A stretch of DNA of 64,000 nt, taken from Bacteroidaceae bacterium (GTDB lineage: Bacteria; Bacteroidota; Bacteroidia; Bacteroidales; Bacteroidaceae). Below are positions 1 to 7,897 of this stretch, piece after piece (within the stretch, counting starts at the first letter, position 1; every line of letters starts with the position of its first letter). Both the position numbers and the translations under genes were made by a program. The stretch is taken from NCBI GenBank assembly GCA_017647225.1, contig JAGCLA010000036.1, forward strand, positions 1-64,000. The letters are read 5' to 3'. The notes below the pieces were generated by a model. It did no database searches. It was not told where the DNA came from and was given only the letters and a program-made list of their open reading frames with translations.

Positions 1-140
1 CAAACACTTGCACAGCTACCGCAGTCGATGCACAATTCAGGGTTGATAGAATACTTCTCACCCTCAGAAATAGCACCCTGAGGACACTCGTCGATACATG
101 TACCGCAAGCAACGCAGTCGTCTGAAATTACGTAAGCCAT
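1..140 (-). CDS. 4Fe-4S (2[4Fe-4S]-type) ferredoxin, 3' part missing
   Basis: Reading leftward from the ATG at 140-138 gives a small soluble electron carrier that begins MAYVISDDCVACGTC. The first cluster motif is CxxCxxC followed by CP (CVACGTCIDECP). The second begins as CIDCGSC before the window edge cuts the gene after 46 codons. This two-motif layout is that of bacterial-type ferredoxins of about 55-60 residues, which serve low-potential anaerobic redox enzymes. The partner cannot be told from the sequence. The gene is divergent from the PorT-like gene and has its own predicted promoter at 173-201. Confidence 0.93.
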   Translation of the reverse strand, partial: MAYVISDDCVACGTCIDECPQGAISEGEKYSINPELCIDCGSCASV

Positions 141-172
141 AGTATTAAAGTTTAAGTTTGTATTATCCGATA

Positions 173-201
173 CGAAGATAGTGCTTTTTGAGTACAAGCA
201 A
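173..201 (-). promoter_or_regulatory. Predicted ferredoxin promoter with overlapping palindrome
   Basis: On the minus strand a -7 box TATCTTCG (180-173) lies 18 bp from a TTG (201-199), 33 bases before the ATG. The -33 triplet is inside a perfect 10-bp palindrome CAAGCGCTTG at 199-208, which could be an operator or chance. Inferred from the Bacteroidota consensus only. Confidence 0.4.
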
Positions 202-301
202 GCGCTTGTTGGTTTATTTAACATATTTTTACATTTACGCTTTTTATCTCTTTTTTCATTGTTTTGGCAATAAGTTGTATCGGATTACGTTATAAAATAG
301 A

Positions 302-1006
302 ATGTTGCAAAAGATTTTCTACATATTGTTGTTGCTCATGTTGCCGTCGGTAACGTTTGCGCAGGAGCGTAAGGTGCAGAATAAGCCGTATATTGATTAT
401 CGTCGTCTGCACTATGGCTTCTTTGTAGGTACGCATATGCAGGATTTGGAGCTGGTCAACAACGGATTTGTTACAGAAAACGGTGAAGAGTGGTACGCTG
501 ATGTTACGCAATATAGTCCGGGCCTTACAGTAGGTGTACTTGCCGAACTTCGTATGGGTACATATATGTCCTTGCGTCTTATGCCGACAATGCACTTCGG
601 TCAGAGTGACCTTGTCTTTCGCGAGCAGAAGGGTGGTGAATTGTCGCGTCAGCAGATAAAAACCACATACATAGCATTGCCCTTGCATGTCAAGTTCGCG
701 TCAGAGCGTTTCAACAATTACCGTCCTTATGTGACAATGGGTGCAAGTCCAATGGTTAATCTTACCGTCAAGAAACACCAGCAACTTCTTGTTAAGCGTT
801 TTGATACAATGATAGAGGTCGGTTTCGGATGCGATTTCTATCTGCCTTTCTTTAAGCTTATCCCTGAGTTGAAGTTTGCTTTTAGTCCATTGGATATCCT
901 GCAGAAAGAACGAAAAGACCTTCTCGACGCCAATATGCTCAAGTTTACAGATTCTGTCGATAGGGTATCAAGCAAGATGATAATTCTGACATTCTATTTT
1001 GAATAA
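302..1006 (+). CDS. PorT-like outer-membrane beta-barrel protein
   Basis: This 234-residue protein has a clear signal peptide (about residues 1-20, cleavage after TFA). The rest alternates hydrophobic and polar residues and ends in a C-terminal phenylalanine-rich strand (ILTFYFE), as expected for an outer-membrane barrel of about eight strands. Overall pattern and length resemble the PorT family, whose Porphyromonas member is needed for type IX secretion. Homologues also occur in Bacteroidales where that secretion system is not obvious, and no other T9SS gene is in this window, so a T9SS role is not implied. It converges on dprA with only 6 bases between the stops and no visible terminator. 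The start is the first ATG of the frame. Confidence 0.75.
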   Translation: MLQKIFYILLLLMLPSVTFAQERKVQNKPYIDYRRLHYGFFVGTHMQDLELVNNGFVTENGEEWYADVTQYSPGLTVGVLAELRMGTYMSLRLMPTMHFGQSDLVFREQKGGELSRQQIKTTYIALPLHVKFASERFNNYRPYVTMGASPMVNLTVKKHQQLLVKRFDTMIEVGFGCDFYLPFFKLIPELKFAFSPLDILQKERKDLLDANMLKFTDSVDRVSSKMIILTFYFE

Positions 1007-1012
1007 CCTGTG

Positions 1013-2149
1013 TCATATATTTATGACAACACGGTATTTTCCACCGGCTACAGCCTTTATATATCCTTTCATCTCCATTTCAAACAACAATGGCAACAGC
1101 TTGTTTATGGGCATGTTGAGTTTTACAACCATTTGATTGACTTGTAAACCGTCATCGCTGTTCTTGAGGGCTGTTATGATGTCTGTTTCTTCGTCTTTCA
1201 TTTCGGGAAAGAGTTCGGTCTGTCTGTTCTCAAAACCCTTTTCCTTTGTGCTTGTTTCCCAATTCATGGTCTCTACGAAATCGTATGCCGATGTTATGAG
1301 GGCTGCTTTGTTTCGGCTCACTAGTTCATTGCATCCTTGCGAGTATTGGTCATTAACCCTGCCGGGGAAAGCAAAGCAATCACGCGAATAACTTTGTGCA
1401 AGTGATGCCGTTATAAGAGAACCGCCTTTTGATGCTGATTCGACAACAATGGTTGCATCTGAAATTCCTGCTACAATTCTGTTGCGTTGTATGAAGAACA
1501 TTGGCAGAGGATTTGTTTCGCTCATGAACTCTGTCAGTAGTCCTCCGTTGTCGAGCATGCTTTTGGCTGTCGAACGGTGCGAGTTCGGATATATGCGGTC
1601 AAGTCCGTGCGCAAGTACACCGACTGTCGGCAATCCTGCCTTTATAGCGGCACGGTGGGCGCAGACATCAATTCCGTAGGCCAATCCGCTTATAATAAGG
1701 GTGCCCGGTGCCAATTTTGCGAGGTCTGTGACGAAGTTTTCACAAAGGCTCTTGCCATATTCGCTGGCATGGCGTGTGCCCACAATGGATATTATATGTT
1801 TGGCATTGAGGTCTGCGTTTCCCAAATGCTGCAGAACCAATGGGGCATCATAGCATTCTGCAAGGCGGTATGGATAGTCGGCATCTCCCCAGCAGATCAG
1901 TTTTATACCATTCTTTTCAATGAATTCCATTTCGCGTTCTGCGATATTGATAAGCTCTTTGTCCTTCAATATCTCAGTTAGACGTGGTGAAGCATCAGGA
2001 ATGATATCCTTGATGTTTGATGCATTGTCAAACAGCTCTTTCGCGCTGCCGACATTGTCTATCAGTTCGCGGAAAAATGCAAGTTGCGACGTATGCACTC
2101 TTGAGAGTGCAAGCATCGCAACTTTCTCGTTTATGATATTTCTTTCCAC
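1013..2149 (-). CDS. dprA: DNA-processing protein DprA/Smf
   Basis: DprA binds single-stranded DNA and loads RecA during natural transformation. The 378-residue protein has an N-terminal SAM/helix-hairpin-like region (about 1-100). The Rossmann-like core follows with VGTR (123-126), ISGLAYGID (153-161) and the FIQRNRI segment (219-225). A C-terminal winged helix (about 315-378) completes the usual three-domain form. The only usable start is GTG at 2149-2147, because an in-frame stop lies just upstream. It sits 3 bp after the TPR lipoprotein gene, so the two are probably cotranscribed. No other competence gene is in this window. Confidence 0.95.
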   Translation of the reverse strand: MERNIINEKVAMLALSRVHTSQLAFFRELIDNVGSAKELFDNASNIKDIIPDASPRLTEILKDKELINIAEREMEFIEKNGIKLICWGDADYPYRLAECYDAPLVLQHLGNADLNAKHIISIVGTRHASEYGKSLCENFVTDLAKLAPGTLIISGLAYGIDVCAHRAAIKAGLPTVGVLAHGLDRIYPNSHRSTAKSMLDNGGLLTEFMSETNPLPMFFIQRNRIVAGISDATIVVESASKGGSLITASLAQSYSRDCFAFPGRVNDQYSQGCNELVSRNKAALITSAYDFVETMNWETSTKEKGFENRQTELFPEMKDEETDIITALKNSDDGLQVNQMVVKLNMPINKLLPLLFEMEMKGYIKAVAGGKYRVVINI

Positions 2150-2152
2150 AGT

Positions 2153-3856
2153 TTATTTGATGATGGACATGAATGTTTCGTCCTTTGTGTATTTGCGGAA
2201 CTCAAGGTCGTTTGCAGCCTTCTGTGCCAATGACGGGTCAAGTTTTATGGCTTCTTTCAATCCGTCATATACGAATGCTATGTTTGATGTCCTTGCACCG
2301 AGGATAGCTTTGATATAGCCTGTTGTGGCATCGGGGTTCTCAATGCTTTCCAATGTCTGGCGTGCTGTGCTGTAATCCTTATTAAGCAATTGTGCAAGTG
2401 CGGCGCTGTTTGTATTGCTGGTGTCAAGAAGTGCAGCTGCACGTCCGTACATGCCTTGCGCTATGTATAGGTTTCCGAGAGCTTCGTTGCCGGCTTTGGC
2501 ATTTGCTCCAACTGTTATATATGATTCGGCATCTGCGACATTGCCTTGCATCAGCTCTATGTAACCATTGTTTATCTTCACCTCCAGAGCTGCATTGTCT
2601 GCATTGCCGGCTTTGGCAAAATAGCTTTTTGCTGTATTGTAGTCGCCCTGGTTATATGCCATAACGCCAAGGTTGTTGTATGCACGGTAGTCGTTGGGGT
2701 GCAACTTGATGGCGGTGTTGAATATCTCCTCCTGTTTCTTTATGTCGTCTGTAAGTATTGACGAATAGAGAATCTCTTCGAGTGACAAATTCTCGGGGGC
2801 AGCCTCGTACTGTTCCTTGATTTGTGTGTCGGAGCGTCCGATAAGTTGATAGTTCAATGTTATTCTTGCACGACGAAGTTTGGGAAGAACCTCGTTTGTC
2901 AACTCTTCGTAAACCGATGATATGTTCTTTATCTGTGCTTCACGTTCTTCGGGATCGCTATACATTGAGAGAACTCGTAAGATAAGTTCCTTGTCGGGAA
3001 GTTCGGACTTTGATACAAGCTCTTTGAAACCTTCCCAGTCCTCTGCAGTGTATTTGTTGTCGACGTATCCATGGAGCTTGGCTTTCTTAATCTCCTTCTC
3101 GACGAATTTTGCAGTGTTGTCGCCACGGTCGGTAGCGAGTCTTTCGTTAAGGTCGATATCTCCATCGGGTGAAGCGTATGATGAAATCTCTATCTCGTCA
3201 AGAACCTTGTTCTCGTAATCTGTTGCAATGTCATTAAGTGTATTCTTCAACTCCTTAACCTCTTTGCCCTTGAGTTCCGACATGCGCAGGTTTGTTTGTT
3301 GAATGAGGAATAGGATATTTGCCTCTTGCGCTTGTTTGATGACACGCTGGAATGCATCTTCGCACCATGCTATATTTGCTGTTTTGACAGTCTGGCGGTA
3401 AAGCTGTGATGTCGCAATACATCCGTCTGCAACCTTTATCTCGGGTAGAGAGTAGCTCTTGCTGCCTCTGTTGATGGAGAATCGGAGATAAAGTTCGGCG
3501 TCTTCCATGGCGGGAATGTAATCGAAAGTCATTTTCATTCTGAAGTTGCCTCCATTGTCGTATGAAATTGTCTTGTCGTTACCACGTACGTTGGTTCCCT
3601 GAAATACTGATGATTCTGCGACAGCTTCGCCACCTTCGTATTTCAATACCGGAGTAATTGTCAATACAGCCTTCTTGTTGAAGAATTTTGCCGGGAATCT
3701 GCCGTCAATGGTAACAGGAACATCGTTGCCGATAACTTCCAGAACTTCAGGAGTTACTGTAAAGAACTCCTGTTTCATATCTTTCATTTTGGAACTGCAG
3801 GAACTCAAAAGGAGAACTGCAAAAAATGTTAGCAGTAAAGATTTCTTTTTCAACAT
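2153..3856 (-). CDS. TPR-repeat lipoprotein with an OmpA-like middle domain
   Basis: The protein has 567 residues. It starts with a lipoprotein signal (MLKKKSLLL, lipobox cysteine C20 in LLSSC), so it is probably anchored in the envelope facing the periplasm or surface. A beta-rich region covers roughly residues 20-140. Near residues 215-260 is a segment resembling the OmpA peptidoglycan-binding fold (SYASPDG ... NERLATDRG). From about 370 to the end run tetratricopeptide-like helices (for example NDYRAYNNLGVMAYNQGDY). The ATG at 3856 is chosen over the longer frame because it gives the signal peptide and lies just after a strong promoter. Function is not known. It is the first gene of a probable two-gene unit with dprA. 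Confidence 0.82.
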   Translation of the reverse strand: MLKKKSLLLTFFAVLLLSSCSSKMKDMKQEFFTVTPEVLEVIGNDVPVTIDGRFPAKFFNKKAVLTITPVLKYEGGEAVAESSVFQGTNVRGNDKTISYDNGGNFRMKMTFDYIPAMEDAELYLRFSINRGSKSYSLPEIKVADGCIATSQLYRQTVKTANIAWCEDAFQRVIKQAQEANILFLIQQTNLRMSELKGKEVKELKNTLNDIATDYENKVLDEIEISSYASPDGDIDLNERLATDRGDNTAKFVEKEIKKAKLHGYVDNKYTAEDWEGFKELVSKSELPDKELILRVLSMYSDPEEREAQIKNISSVYEELTNEVLPKLRRARITLNYQLIGRSDTQIKEQYEAAPENLSLEEILYSSILTDDIKKQEEIFNTAIKLHPNDYRAYNNLGVMAYNQGDYNTAKSYFAKAGNADNAALEVKINNGYIELMQGNVADAESYITVGANAKAGNEALGNLYIAQGMYGRAAALLDTSNTNSAALAQLLNKDYSTARQTLESIENPDATTGYIKAILGARTSNIAFVYDGLKEAIKLDPSLAQKAANDLEFRKYTKDETFMSIIK

Positions 3857-3911
3857 TGTATTATTGATTTTTATTTTTTCTGTTTTCAAATATGTCAAGC
3901 ATAATTTTCCA

Positions 3912-3942
3912 CAAAGTTAGCTTTGTAGCTCCAATTAACAAA
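3912..3942 (-). promoter_or_regulatory. Promoter of the TPR lipoprotein-dprA unit
   Basis: On the minus strand TTTG (3942-3939) is followed after 19 bp by TAACTTTG (3919-3912). This matches the Bacteroidota -33/-7 consensus and lies about 55 bases before the chosen ATG. Confidence 0.7.
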
Positions 3943-3973
3943 GGATTATTGGATTCTTGTGGTGTCTGAATAT

Positions 3974-4888
3974 CTATTTTTTATTTTTATTGCGTGGATG
4001 ATGCATTATAATCTCTTCGCGTAGGCGGCTTCGGTCTATATGTGTGTATATTTCTGTTGTCGATATACTTTCATGTCCAAGCATTGCTTGAATTACACGC
4101 AGGTTTGCTCCGCCTTCGAGGAGGTGGGTGGCAAAAGAGTGGCGAAATGTATGCGGGCTGACACTCTTTTTTATTCCTGCAACAGCTACAAGTTCTTTGA
4201 TTATGTGAAAAACCGTAATGCGTGATAACGGCTTTTTAAGCCTTTCGCTAATGAAAATGTAGTCCTCATAGCCCCTTTTTATGGCAATCCTGTTGCGGTC
4301 TTCGAAATAGGCCTCGAGTTCGGCTATTGCACGCGGCGATATGGGTACAAGGCGTTGTTTGTCGCCTTTTCCTGTAACGCGAATAAATTGTTCTTTAATG
4401 TAGAGGTCCGATAGTTTAAGTCCGCACAGCTCCGATACTCGCAGTCCGCAGCTATACAGCATCTCGATAATGGCCCTGTTCCTTTGTCCCTCGCTTTTTG
4501 AGAGGTCTATGGAGTTTATTATATCATCAATTTCCTGAATGGTGAGAACATCGGGTAGTTGCATTCCCAATTTGGGCGATTTCAACAGTTCTGTATCGTC
4601 GTTGTCGATATATCCTTCGAGTTTCAGGAAACGGTAGAAAGAACGCAATGCTGACAACAGACGTGCTTGCGAACGTGTGTTTATGCCTATCTCGTTCAGC
4701 GAAGCAAGATAATCGCGCATTTCATTGATTGTGGCATGCAACAACGCCTCCTCACCGCCAACAAAATCAGCGAATTTGGATATGTCGCTCATGTATGCCT
4801 CAACACTGTTTGCCTGTAACGCTTTTTCCAGTTTCAGGTAAATGTTGTAGCGGGCAAGCGGTGAGTTGCTCTTTCTGTTTTCTGACAT
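3974..4888 (-). CDS. xerD: Site-specific tyrosine recombinase XerD
   Basis: XerD resolves chromosome dimers at dif together with XerC. The 304-residue protein has an N-terminal SAM-like DNA-binding domain (about 10-95) and a catalytic domain with R150, K174, H246, R249, H272 and nucleophile Y281, so the active site is complete. The start at 4888 (MSENRKSNS) is preferred. The longer frame reaching 5011 would run through the divergent methyltransferase promoter and add an unlikely hydrophobic stretch. There is no phage or island gene nearby, so it is read as the housekeeping enzyme rather than an integrase. Confidence 0.93.
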   Translation of the reverse strand: MSENRKSNSPLARYNIYLKLEKALQANSVEAYMSDISKFADFVGGEEALLHATINEMRDYLASLNEIGINTRSQARLLSALRSFYRFLKLEGYIDNDDTELLKSPKLGMQLPDVLTIQEIDDIINSIDLSKSEGQRNRAIIEMLYSCGLRVSELCGLKLSDLYIKEQFIRVTGKGDKQRLVPISPRAIAELEAYFEDRNRIAIKRGYEDYIFISERLKKPLSRITVFHIIKELVAVAGIKKSVSPHTFRHSFATHLLEGGANLRVIQAMLGHESISTTEIYTHIDRSRLREEIIMHHPRNKNKK

Positions 4889-4968
4889 TGGTGTGAGTTT
4901 CTTGGTTTCAAAAATAATAAAAAAAAATAAAAGTAGTATTATATGAATATCTATAGCGATATAACATC

Positions 4969-4999
4969 TTTGTTCAGTCGCTAAAAAGTTGTATCTTCG
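4969..4999 (+). promoter_or_regulatory. Promoter of the O-methyltransferase gene
   Basis: TTTG at 4969-4972 and TATCTTCG at 4992-4999 are 19 bp apart, 28 bases before the ATG at 5028. This is one of several TTCG-type -7 boxes in the window. Confidence 0.7.
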
Positions 5000-5027
5000 C
5001 AGTCGAAACATATAATGTTTTGCATTT

Positions 5028-5663
5028 ATGAGCCTTACAACACCGCTTGATAAATATATATCGGACCATAGTTCGCCGGAAGGCGATTATCTGTACCGTC
5101 TTTTCCGTGCGACGCATGTTGAGATACTTGCTCCGCAAATGGCTTCCGGGCATGTGCAAGGGCGTTTGTTGAAGTTTCTCGTGAAGATGATAAATCCAAA
5201 AAGAATTCTGGAAATAGGTACTTTTACGGGATACTCGGCTTTGTGTATGGCCGAAGGACTTGATGATGGCGGACTCATATATACATTTGAGGTCGAAGAT
5301 GAACTCGAGGATTTTACACGTCGTTGGATTGATGGCTCGGAATATGCCTCAAAAGTTAAATTTATCATAGGCGATGCCTTGAATATAGTTCCGCAAATGG
5401 GCGAACGTTTCGACCTGGTCTTTATCGACGGTAACAAACGTGAATATGTCAAGTATTACGAAATGGCTCTCGAATATCTTAATGATGGCGGGTGGATACT
5501 TGCTGATAACACGTTGTGGGACGGCCATGTGATAGAACCTGAAAGGCAGGATGCCCAGACAAACGGGGTTAGGGCTTTTAACGATTTGGTATGCAATGAT
5601 GACAGAGTAGAAGTAGTGATATTGCCGCTTCGCGATGGTCTTACAATAATTAGAAAAAAGTAA
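5028..5663 (+). CDS. SAM-dependent O-methyltransferase, caffeoyl-CoA OMT family
   Basis: The protein has 211 residues and is cytosolic, with no signal or membrane segment. Motif I is LEIGTFTGYS (61-70), the acidic residues following the adenosyl pocket are at EVED (88-91), and the metal/catecholate motif is FIDGNK (132-137) with D160-N161. These are the features of the divalent-metal-dependent catechol/caffeoyl-CoA O-methyltransferase family, which transfers a methyl group to a vicinal hydroxyl. The natural substrate in Bacteroidales is unknown. It has its own promoter, is divergent from xerD, and is followed 71 bp later by rbfA. Confidence 0.88.
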   Translation: MSLTTPLDKYISDHSSPEGDYLYRLFRATHVEILAPQMASGHVQGRLLKFLVKMINPKRILEIGTFTGYSALCMAEGLDDGGLIYTFEVEDELEDFTRRWIDGSEYASKVKFIIGDALNIVPQMGERFDLVFIDGNKREYVKYYEMALEYLNDGGWILADNTLWDGHVIEPERQDAQTNGVRAFNDLVCNDDRVEVVILPLRDGLTIIRKK

Positions 5664-5734
5664 AATCGGCTGTAGCCGTTAAAATGATAACAAAGTGATG
5701 CACCTGTTATGGTCATCAAATAAAATAATTGAAT

Positions 5735-6070
5735 ATGGATAGTACAAGACAGAATAAAATTTCACGTCTGATACAAAAGGAATTGAGCGATATTCTGCTC
5801 AAGTTGGCAAAGGAGACTCGTGGTATAATGGTTTCTGTAAGCATCGTAAGGGTAAGCCCTGATCTTGGAATCGCAAAGGCTTATCTTAGTGTTTTCCCTT
5901 CAGATAAAGGTAATGAGGTTGTAAATCATCTGAATGAGAATATCAAGGCTATTCGCTTTGAGTTGGGAAACAGAGTACGTCATCAATTGCGTATAATACC
6001 TGAAATCCGTTTTTACATAGACGACTCTCTCGACTATATAGACAACATCGACAAGTTGCTTAAAGAATGA
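5735..6070 (+). CDS. rbfA: 30S ribosome-binding factor A
   Basis: RbfA is a small KH-like protein that binds the 5' region of 16S rRNA during late 30S maturation and cold adaptation. The 111-residue sequence starts MDSTRQNKISRLIQKELSDI and ends with the conserved core RHQLRIIPEIRFYIDDS. The ATG at 5735 is used rather than the TTG six bases upstream. Its stop overlaps the ATG of the next gene (ATGA, 6067-6070), so translation of the permease is probably coupled. Confidence 0.95.
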   Translation: MDSTRQNKISRLIQKELSDILLKLAKETRGIMVSVSIVRVSPDLGIAKAYLSVFPSDKGNEVVNHLNENIKAIRFELGNRVRHQLRIIPEIRFYIDDSLDYIDNIDKLLKE

Positions 6071-7293
6071 ATTTGTCGTTATACATCGCCAAGCGCTATC
6101 TTTTCTCAAAAAAACGACATCAGGTTATAAACATAATATCCGGTGTTGCTGTGGCCGGTGTTGCATTGGCAACGGCGGCTATGATATGCACGCTGTCTGT
6201 CTTTAATGGCTTTACACAGGTTGTGGCCAATCAGTTTACGGCTATGGATCCTGATATTAAAATCGTTCCGGCAAAAGGTAAGGCCTTTTGCCTTGATGTG
6301 TCAGCCATAGATAGCGTAAAAGAGTTGCCGGGTATCTCAGTAGTGTCGTTCTGCGTCGAAGATAAAGCCATGGTCCAGTATGGTGGCAGGCAGGTGATGG
6401 TAACATTAAAAGGTGTCGATGAGAATTTTACGGCTCTTACCGATATCGAAAAGGCTCTTTATGGCAGAGGAACTCCTGTGCTTGAGGATAGCTTGAACTG
6501 CTACGCTATCATGGGCGGAGAATTGATGTATAATTTAAATTGTGGTATTTATTTTGTCGATCCTCTTGAAATCTATGCTCCAAACAGAGGTGAAAAGATA
6601 AATATGACAGTACCGGCAAGGAACTTCAAGAAAGGGGAATTGCTATCATCAGGCCTTGTATTTGCGGTCAATCAGCCACAATATGATGCGAATTATATAT
6701 TGACATCTGTCGGGTTTGCCCGCAATATATTCCGTCGCGAGGCAAATGAGGCAACCTCAATGGAAATAAGAGTAACGGATAATGCCTCTGTTGAGAAGTT
6801 GAAGGAACGTATTGAATCAATTCTTGGCAGCGAGTTCGTTGTGCTGAACAGATACGAACAACAGAAAGACGTTTACAAGGTGATGCAGATAGAAAAATTG
6901 ATATCGTATCTCTTCCTTGCATTTATACTTCTTGTTGCATGTTTCAATATCATAGGGTCACTTTCGATGCTTATAATAGAAAAACGTGACAACATGAATA
7001 CTTTGAGAAGCTTTGGAGCAGACAATAAAACAATCTCGAATATCTTTGTCTTTGAAGGGGTTATGGTATCCATGTTGGGTGCTGTTGCCGGAATAGTCTT
7101 TGGCCTGTTCCTCTGTATCATGCAGCAGGAATTCGGTTTTATTTCGACAGGTGGCGGTGGCGATTTTATAATGGACAGCTACCCTGTAAAAGTAATGGCT
7201 TCTGATGTAGTTTCCGTTTTTGCGACAGTTCTTGTGACCGGTTTCATGGCAGTGTGGTTGCCTGTCAGAATGTTGACAAAAAGGTATGTTTGA
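6067..7293 (+). CDS. LolC/LolE-type ABC transporter permease
   Basis: The 408-residue protein has the FtsX/MacB architecture. One transmembrane helix is near residues 20-46, a long periplasmic domain covers about 47-275, and three helices follow at about 279-301, 321-350 and 372-398. This family extracts lipoproteins from the inner membrane when paired with a LolD ATPase. No ATPase gene is adjacent, so LolD must be encoded elsewhere. The start overlaps the rbfA stop by four bases, an arrangement I believe is usual in Bacteroidales. Assignment to LolC/E rather than another FtsX-like exporter rests on length and topology. Confidence 0.82.
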   Translation: MNLSLYIAKRYLFSKKRHQVINIISGVAVAGVALATAAMICTLSVFNGFTQVVANQFTAMDPDIKIVPAKGKAFCLDVSAIDSVKELPGISVVSFCVEDKAMVQYGGRQVMVTLKGVDENFTALTDIEKALYGRGTPVLEDSLNCYAIMGGELMYNLNCGIYFVDPLEIYAPNRGEKINMTVPARNFKKGELLSSGLVFAVNQPQYDANYILTSVGFARNIFRREANEATSMEIRVTDNASVEKLKERIESILGSEFVVLNRYEQQKDVYKVMQIEKLISYLFLAFILLVACFNIIGSLSMLIIEKRDNMNTLRSFGADNKTISNIFVFEGVMVSMLGAVAGIVFGLFLCIMQQEFGFISTGGGGDFIMDSYPVKVMASDVVSVFATVLVTGFMAVWLPVRMLTKRYV

Positions 7294-7306
7294 AACATCT
7301 CTGAAT

Positions 7307-7897
7307 ATGGAACGAAAGAATAAATTATTGTATGTTCATGGTTTTGCCTCTTCGGGCAGTTCGGGAACGGTGATGACTTTACGTCATCATCTCGATTCTT
7401 GGCGTGTGATAGCGCCTGATCTGCCGGTCGATCCGTTCGAGTCTCTTGAACTCTTGCGAACCATTATTGCCGAAGAACAGCCCGATGTCGTTATTGGAAC
7501 ATCTATGGGAGGCATGTACGTACAGCAGTTGTGGGGCGTGCCGAGAATTATCGTAAATCCTTCATTCGAGATGTCCCGTTCATTGTTGTTCGGTAAGATG
7601 GGACGTAACAAATATATGTCCAAACGTAAGGATGGTGCTACAGAATTCCGAATTGACAAGAGTGTTGTCGAACGTTTCAAGCAGATGGAGAAAACTCAGT
7701 TTGACGGTGTTGACGATAACGAAAAGGAACTTCTGACGGCTCTATTCGGAGATAAAGATCCGATTGTGAATTACTATTCTCTTGTAGCAGAACTTTATGG
7801 AGAGGATAGGTGCATCCGTTTCAAGGGCGAACACCGTTTGAACGATGAGGTTGTGAAGAAAGTGGTAATTCCTATTGTGCAAAAATACGCGAATTAA
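7307..7897 (+). CDS. YqiA/UPF0227-like alpha/beta-hydrolase esterase
   Basis: The protein has about 196 residues and is cytosolic. It starts MERKNKLLYVHGF, where HGF is the usual oxyanion-side motif. The nucleophile elbow is GTSMGG and a late histidine is in EHRLND. This is the compact YqiA-like group of alpha/beta hydrolases, which act on short acyl esters or thioesters; the physiological substrate is unknown. An alternative ATG at 7286 overlaps the permease stop and would add seven residues. Homologues I recall begin close to LLYVHGF, so the later ATG is preferred. The TonB receptor ATG follows its stop codon directly. Confidence 0.78.
   Translation: MERKNKLLYVHGFASSGSSGTVMTLRHHLDSWRVIAPDLPVDPFESLELLRTIIAEEQPDVVIGTSMGGMYVQQLWGVPRIIVNPSFEMSRSLLFGKMGRNKYMSKRKDGATEFRIDKSVVERFKQMEKTQFDGVDDNEKELLTALFGDKDPIVNYYSLVAELYGEDRCIRFKGEHRLNDEVVKKVVIPIVQKYAN

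Noticed and set aside
302-1006. Evidence for a type IX secretion locus
   Set aside because: The protein is PorT-like but no other T9SS component is in the window.
3974-5011. Mobile-element integrase in place of XerD
   Set aside because: Complete XerD-type length and motif set, flanked by housekeeping genes, with no tRNA attachment site or phage genes.
4889-5011. N-terminal membrane extension of XerD
   Set aside because: The extension crosses the divergent promoter at 4969-4999 and adds a hydrophobic stretch not seen in the family.
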